In this document: positions 58,326 through 64,000 of the stretch, piece after piece
How the letters are laid out: each line of letters opens with the position of its first letter
Position numbering within the stretch: the stretch's first letter is position 1
Source: Formicarius rufipectus
Taxonomy: Eukaryota > Chordata > Aves > Passeriformes > Formicariidae
Length of the DNA stretch: 64,000 bases
Reading direction: 5' to 3'
Assembly (NCBI GenBank): GCA_013399695.1
Contig: VXAU01001764.1
Location: 231,585 to 295,584 of the forward strand
Notes under the pieces: generated by a model
Databases searched by the model: none
The model's input: only the letters and a program-made list of their open reading frames with translations
Told to the model about the DNA's origin: nothing
Position numbers and translations under genes: made by a program

Positions 58326-59650
58326 AGTTGGAGAATGCCACCCTGAAACCAGGACATCTGCTTTCTACCATCCTGCATTGCTCTCCTGGGCACAGCCCGT
58401 GCCCCTCAACCAGCCCTTGGGGGTTGGTGGCAGGGTCCCAGAGCAGAGCTGGGCAAGAGCCTCTCAACACAGCATTGGTCTTCATAAATATCCTGTCTCA
58501 ATCTAAGCAGAAGATGGCAACTTGAAAGCACCACATTTCCTCCACTCAGCTGGTCTCAAGGACATTTCCGTGGGGAATGGGATGTGGGCACCAGCTGCCT
58601 TTGCTGTTTGCTGCTGTTTGTCTCATTAAAAGGCTTTGGGTTCACCTTTACCAGGTAGCTGTAATGGGTGTGTAGAGGATAATTCCTCCTGCAGGAGGAA
58701 TTTTGGTCCCCAAAAAGCACAGCAAGTGGGGGACCCAAAATGCAACAGAGACTCAGAGAAGAACAGGGAAAAAACTCATGTTCTGGACACAGGGGGATGT
58801 GAGGCTCCTCCCAGGGATCTAGTGGAGACCGTTGGGTTGCCAAAAGTCAGGACATTGCTGGGCTGTGGCTGATCCAAAGCACACAGTGCACAGAGAGGAC
58901 ATATGGTTCAGTCTCATTTTTCTTGTTTCAAAAAAGTCTCACTTGCTCCCATTCATGCTGTAATATTTCTTTTTAGTTTGGAAGTTCTTTTAGATTGGAT
59001 GTGCTCACACAAAGGAGAATGTTAAGGTTGACCCAGGTCCTCCACTTGCCAATTCTGAATCCCACGATGTGAGGCTAACACATAAAAAGAGCTTTAAAGA
59101 GCCTGAGAAGCCCTGCATGGACATTTCTCAGACAGAAAGTAATTTTTTTCTCTTTAAATTACTTTTGGTTTGGAGTGTCCTGTTTCTGGGATGAATTTTT
59201 TTTATATCAATATTGATTGGGGGTGGGGGGTTGGAGAACACCACCTTTTTATTATTTTGATCAACCCAAACCAGTTCTCTCTGGATTTCTGTTTCGTGTG
59301 AATCACCAAAACCATGAATTTGCAGGATGGTAACAGAAATGAAACCCGTGGTTTTTACCAACACCCAACTCAAAGCAGATTGCTGCACTGGCTGCTCTGT
59401 CCAGAAGGTGAAAGAGGAGATGGGCGGAGGCTCCATCAGCCTCATCCTCCCCACCTCCAGCTCTGTGTGAAGGGGCACAGAAGCACCAGGGCACTCATAC
59501 ACCTGTAGACCAGAAGATGTCAGTGCCCATCGTGCTCCTGAGCATCCAGCCACACAAGCCCTCTGCTCCCTGTCTCCTCCCAGCTCAGGTGCTTTGCGCT
59601 GGGATTGTCCTGCTCCCCAGGCAGCCAGGACAGGGGGCCCAGGAGGGAAA
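58326..59650 (+). other. LGR6 intron 1 segment
   Basis: No exon or family-level repeat recognised. Confidence 0.55.
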
Positions 59651-59654
59651 CCTC

Positions 59655-59805
59655 CACGAGTTCAAGGCATGTTTGGACAGCACCTTCAGGCACGTGGTGG
59701 GTTTTTGGGGTTGTCCTGTGCAGAGCCAACATCTACCTCCGTATTTGTGGGACCTTTGCAATTTAGGATACTTTATGATTCCACGATTCTACAACACGCT
59801 TAACA
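59655..59805 (+). mobile_element. CR1 LINE 3'-end fragment
   Basis: TTCAAGGCATGTTTGGACAG, CTTCAGGCACGTGGTGGG and GGTTGTCCTGTGCAGAGCC, ending GATACTTTATGATTCCACG and ATTCTACAAC. This is the sense CR1 terminus with its ATTCTATG-like tail. Confidence 0.85.
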
Positions 59806-62800
59806 AAATTAATAATTTTGGGGTTTTTGGGAAAAAACCTTATGTTCTGGTGCAGGCTTCACTTCTGTCCCATGGCACAGTGCTCTGCTGTTCCTCAGCC
59901 ACGTGGCTGCAGCCTCTTCTGCCAAGGAACCTGTCCCTCTCCCTGCCCTGTCCCCTGGCACCCTCTGGGGATGGGATGGTGCCCACTGATCGTCCTGACC
60001 TGGCACATCATTTCTCAAAGTGATTTCTTCTCGTTCTCACATCAGCCACTCCCAGGGGCAGAAAGGCATCGTTGTCCTGCTCAACCCCCTCCTGCTCCCA
60101 TCTGGAGAGCAGCTGGTGCTGAGCCAGGGCAGGGACAGGAGGAGGTGGAGGAGCAGCAGCCAGAGGGGCAGCAGAGCTGTCCTTCCCGTGGGTCACTGCT
60201 CCCACGGCACAACCCAAACTTCTGAAGACCTCCTGGTGCAGGGATGGGATTAATCTCCCCCTGGCAACTTGGCTGAGACTTTATTATTGAAACACTGTGG
60301 AGATCTGGGATAGGCCCTACACATGGGGGATGATCTAAGATGACTGATCTATTTTCAGACGTGGAGAGGTGGGAGTAGAAACACGTTCTGCTCTTGCCCA
60401 TTGCAGTGATCCGGGATGGAAGCAGGGCTGGTGCCGCCAGATATGGTGTGATGCAAATGAGTTTGCAGTGCTTTGATCTCTTTATCTTCCTCTCTCCTTC
60501 CCTTTATGGAGACTGCCTTCAGTGTAGTTTTCAACCTGCAGGCTTTTAGGAAAAATTTCAGCTGGTTTTATGGCTCCAAGCCCCATTCTATCGTCAGCCC
60601 CAGGTTTGCCCTGAGCAGCTCAGGCATTTTGTGGGGACCTTGGAGATTTCAAGATAAAGAGGAGAAGAGATAGCAAGAACCTTTATGAATCACTCTAGTA
60701 CAATCTGAAGAATTTCTGAAACCGTCATTTGTTGCCTCTGGGCTACTTTTCTGGTGGTTTAATTGTCTGTTTTCACTGGCTGCTAAGGAGAGTGGCCAGT
60801 GATCAGCGTGCTCAGCCCCCAGAGATTTCAGAGAGACAAGGGGGTTTCATGCCTTGCAAGAACAAGGTAGGGATGGGAATTTTGGTCTGGTTTGTTCAGG
60901 TCCTCCAAAAATGGAGGCTGCTGGACTGAGAGGCCTTAATGCTGTAATTGTGCAGTTAATTAATCAAGAGGATGCCGAGTCATTAGCTTCTCCCCACAAT
61001 CGTAGCAATTTCTGCTCACCTGCCTGAGTGTAAGGGAGGTGATTTTGATGGTCCAGGAAGCCCCATGTCCTCCACCAACACTGAGAGGAGCTAGGCTGAT
61101 CCTGTGCTGGGGACAGATGTTCAGCATCCTGAACATCTTGAAGAATATTCATATAGTGGAACAATTTAGGGGCTGAGATGAGAGTCACCACCTGGGATCC
61201 TTAGTAGTTTCCTGCAGGCTCAAACCAGGATGGCAGTCGGGGATGTCCTTTGGGGTGACCTTGTCTCCTCACAAACAAGGGGCACAGGGGTCATCTCCCT
61301 AAATACTGAGGGTCCTGTGCAGTGGCTTGGCCCTTGTCTGTCATCACTTCCAGGTGTTGCCACGTTGCTTTGGGGTTTTTGAGGTAGGAAAGAAGCCAGA
61401 AGCTCACGGAGTCCCCGCTGTGGGCTCTGTGAAGGTCTGGGAGTGACAATCTGAGCTTGCAGAAACCTCGCGGAGCAGATTTCTGCTTGAAGGCAGCTAC
61501 AAGAGCAGGAGGCTTCTTGTTCTGCTGAGTGACAAAGGGACCCATGGAGAGCACCTCAGGGGACTGAAGTTAGGAACCAGACTTTCTGCCCCTTTGGAGT
61601 AGGGAGAGTTGGTTGGGGACTGTCTTCTCCCAGCCACAGGCAGGAGCTGCTCTTCCTGTGGGACATCTCCTGTCCTGTGATGAGTTCCCAGGAGAGCATC
61701 TCTCTGCCAGTTATGTGCAATGTTCAGGTCTGGACCCAGGCACACACCTGGCTCTGAAGGCTCTGCCTTGGCCAAAACCCCATCCCTGAGGTTTCACCTT
61801 CGAGCCCTCCTGGCTGAGCAGCCACGGTCTCGTTGTCTTTAGTAGCACCTCAACCTGGGTTGCTTTAGGTCTGTTGACTTCTGCTGGTGTTGATTCCCAT
61901 TGGAGTGCACCTCTGGGGAAGCACTTTGCTTTTTGCCTGGGAAAAGGCATGTCAGGAGCTTTGGGGGTCACAGGCAGGTGTTGGGGGCAGCTTTCAGGCA
62001 CTTGGAGTTTGTGAGTGGCACATCAATCCTGCTGTCCCTGGGGGTGCATCCCAGGGATATTGCTGGGGCAAGTATTGCAGCCCCCTTATTTCATAGGAAT
62101 CCCTTCCCCTTTTGGCCCCAGAGCATGCACATCCACAGAGTCCTGCAGGTGCCTTCACCAGAGCTGAGCCTGGTGGGACCGTCCCCCAGGGCCACCCTTG
62201 GCTCATGGTTCAGAGCACCAGCACCACAGCCTGAACCCCACCAATCCCACCTCCCTCAGCAGTGCTGCCAAAGAGAAGCCCTTTGATCTTTGAAGCTCAA
62301 ACGCTGTGGTCACCAGCAGAGAGCATGGCAGGCAGTCCTACCAGGCAACACAGAGCAGTGTGTGTCACCTCATTTTTTGGTGGGGAAGATCAGCTAATCA
62401 TGGAATAATCTAAGGTTGCTCATGAAAGAAGGTGACATCAAAGCAAATAATTTCAGGAACCCCTCGAGGGCCAGAGGAGTTGTAAGGTCTGAGACTGAAT
62501 CACAGGAGCTCAGTTTCCATGAACTGTGCCTCAGTTTTCCTGCAGGTACAAGTTGGAAATGCTTAGGATAAATGTTTAGAATTAGTTGGGGAAGGGGGGA
62601 AAGTTCAATCACACTAATTACAGCCATGATGGCTTTGGTGCAGTGCCATTTGAAAGCGTAGGTATGTTCAACACCTAATGCAAGAGGCCTTAAGAGACAT
62701 TTCTTCTTGGGTAAGCTCAGAGTTTCAGTCTGGGGAGTAGCAGAGTAGTTCACTCTACTGGCAGCATTTCAGACCAGAGATGTGAAGGATGATTTGACAG

Positions 62801-64000
62801 CAAAAGGATTCCTGCTTTTATTTGATGTCTTGTAGAGAGGACAGGCAGGCCAGTAACTGGGAGAGTGAATAGGGGAGCTCTGGGACAGGAGAGGGATGGC
62901 TTGTCCCACAACACCAATCCTATGTGGTGTCATGAACTCAAAGGCAAGAATCTGGACAGTTCTGCAGGTCCTACATTGCAAAGCTGAATGAAGCTGCAGC
63001 GCCCCATTTCTTCTCCTACCTGTCTCATTTCTTTGAGAGTTTAGGGGATTTCAGGATCTGAATCGTATTCTTGGTACCTGCTGTGGTCCTTATGTTTGCA
63101 GTGGCTTCTCCAGTGCAAATGGCAGCAACCCTGCACAGACATGAATGACTCAGCACTGCCTTGGCTTCACTGGATGGTGCCACTCAAAAGAGTTTGGAAA
63201 GTCAAAGTCAATGACAGAGTTAAGAAAGGTCAGAGGAATCCCCAACCCATTTAGTCCATGGATCCCCATTCCTTCTGTCAGAGGCTGCTGATGGAAAAAC
63301 AAACAAACAAACAAAAAAAGAATTCATGAAGGTTCAAATACCGTGGGTTCCTTTTAAATTGACTTCATGTGGTTGACTGAAGGAACCACCCCCAAACGCT
63401 TGAGGAGATAAACAGCGGCTCTGATTGCTCTGACAGGAAACACTTCCACTCTTGCATGAGCTGGGGATGTGCACAACACCAGAACCCTTACTAAGAGGAA
63501 AAGCACGAGCTGGGAAAAACACAACAACAAGTCAACAACAGCTTTAAGTGAGTAATAAGTCAAATATTTACTCCCACAACACTTCAGGCAAGACTCCTGC
63601 GCCTCGGCTCTCACACAAGCATGGACAGCCTGTGGAGAAACATCTTGTTCTTTTGTGGCTAGAAAAACCTCCAGGTCCAGGGCTGTGCTCAGGAAGTTCA
63701 TTTCCAGACCTTGGAGGAACTTGTTCTTCTGTCACACCGTGTGTCCTTGCACGTCTCCTCCAGGCTGTCCTCACACCACAGCCAGCCCAGGGCAGGTTGA
63801 TGTCCCCTGCCCTGGAGAAGCTGCTGAGGGGTCCTTGAGGAGCTGATGGCACCGTGTTTGCCTTGCTGCTCATCACCAGCAGATCACTGCCAGGGCTGGC
63901 AGTTTTGGGGTCCCCTTTTTTGGGGTTCTGAGTGTCGATGTGTTGCACTCGAGCCCTGCAGGACTGCAAACCACCAGAGCGTTCCATCAGTGGGTTTTAA
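59806..64000 (+). other. LGR6 intron 1, last segment in window
   Basis: No LRR exon (72-nt exons starting after a phase-2 junction) could be found. It includes an AT-rich patch at about 60940-60985 and a short AAAC run at 63298-63318. The window ends inside the intron. Confidence 0.55.

Noticed and set aside
24544..64000. Further LGR6 exons (72-nt LRR units)
   Set aside because: Searched for the conserved DLSMNN/LRR start and for LxxLxLxxN patterns after acceptors; none found by eye. An aligned transcript would settle it.
1..64000. tRNA, rRNA, CRISPR arrays, microRNA hairpins
   Set aside because: No tRNA A/B-box pair, rRNA block or spaced direct-repeat array was seen. MicroRNA hairpins cannot be judged by eye without folding.

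Overview
This is a vertebrate chromosome window, almost certainly from a bird. The introns are short, CR1 LINE fragments are scattered throughout on both strands, solo LTR-like pieces of avian endogenous retroviruses are present, and GC-rich minisatellites are frequent. A neoavian or passerine source is plausible but is inference. No bacterial-type features (operons, CRISPR arrays, insertion sequences) are present.

Region 1 (1-14,756, + strand) is the 3' half of a receptor-type protein tyrosine phosphatase gene. I can build 19 coding exons with GT/AG boundaries and continuous reading frame: the end of the last extracellular fibronectin-III module, the transmembrane exon, a juxtamembrane linker, a complete D1 phosphatase domain with every catalytic motif, a complete but catalytically broken D2 domain, the stop codon, the 3' UTR and an AATAAA signal. 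Two PTP domains joined to an FN3-type ectodomain, directly upstream of LGR6, point to PTPRV (OST-PTP, mouse Esp), which is a pseudogene (PTPRVP) in humans. The D1 and D2 exon sets mirror each other almost base for base in length and phase. The extracellular exons and the promoter lie before the window.

Region 2 (14,757-24,220) is the roughly 9.5 kb intergenic space. It holds a 16-bp minisatellite, a CR1 fragment, a 630-bp tract made almost only of G and T, and a 38-base assembly gap inside a polypyrimidine tract just upstream of the next gene.

Region 3 (24,225-64,000) starts with a CpG island and exon 1 of LGR6 (signal peptide plus the N-terminal cysteine-rich cap of the leucine-rich repeats). 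The rest appears to be its very long first intron; I found no second exon. The intron contains a CpG-rich 28-31 bp minisatellite, a 28-copy array of a G-rich 22-bp unit, a second CpG island near 32.3-32.8 kb with two adjacent TCF/LEF-like sites (a candidate alternative promoter), CR1 fragments, three LTR-like elements, microsatellites and several AT-rich segments that resemble conserved noncoding elements.

The two genes are head-to-tail on the same strand. Both encode single-span or seven-span surface proteins, but nothing in the sequence shows that they work together; the shared synteny mainly supports the gene identities.
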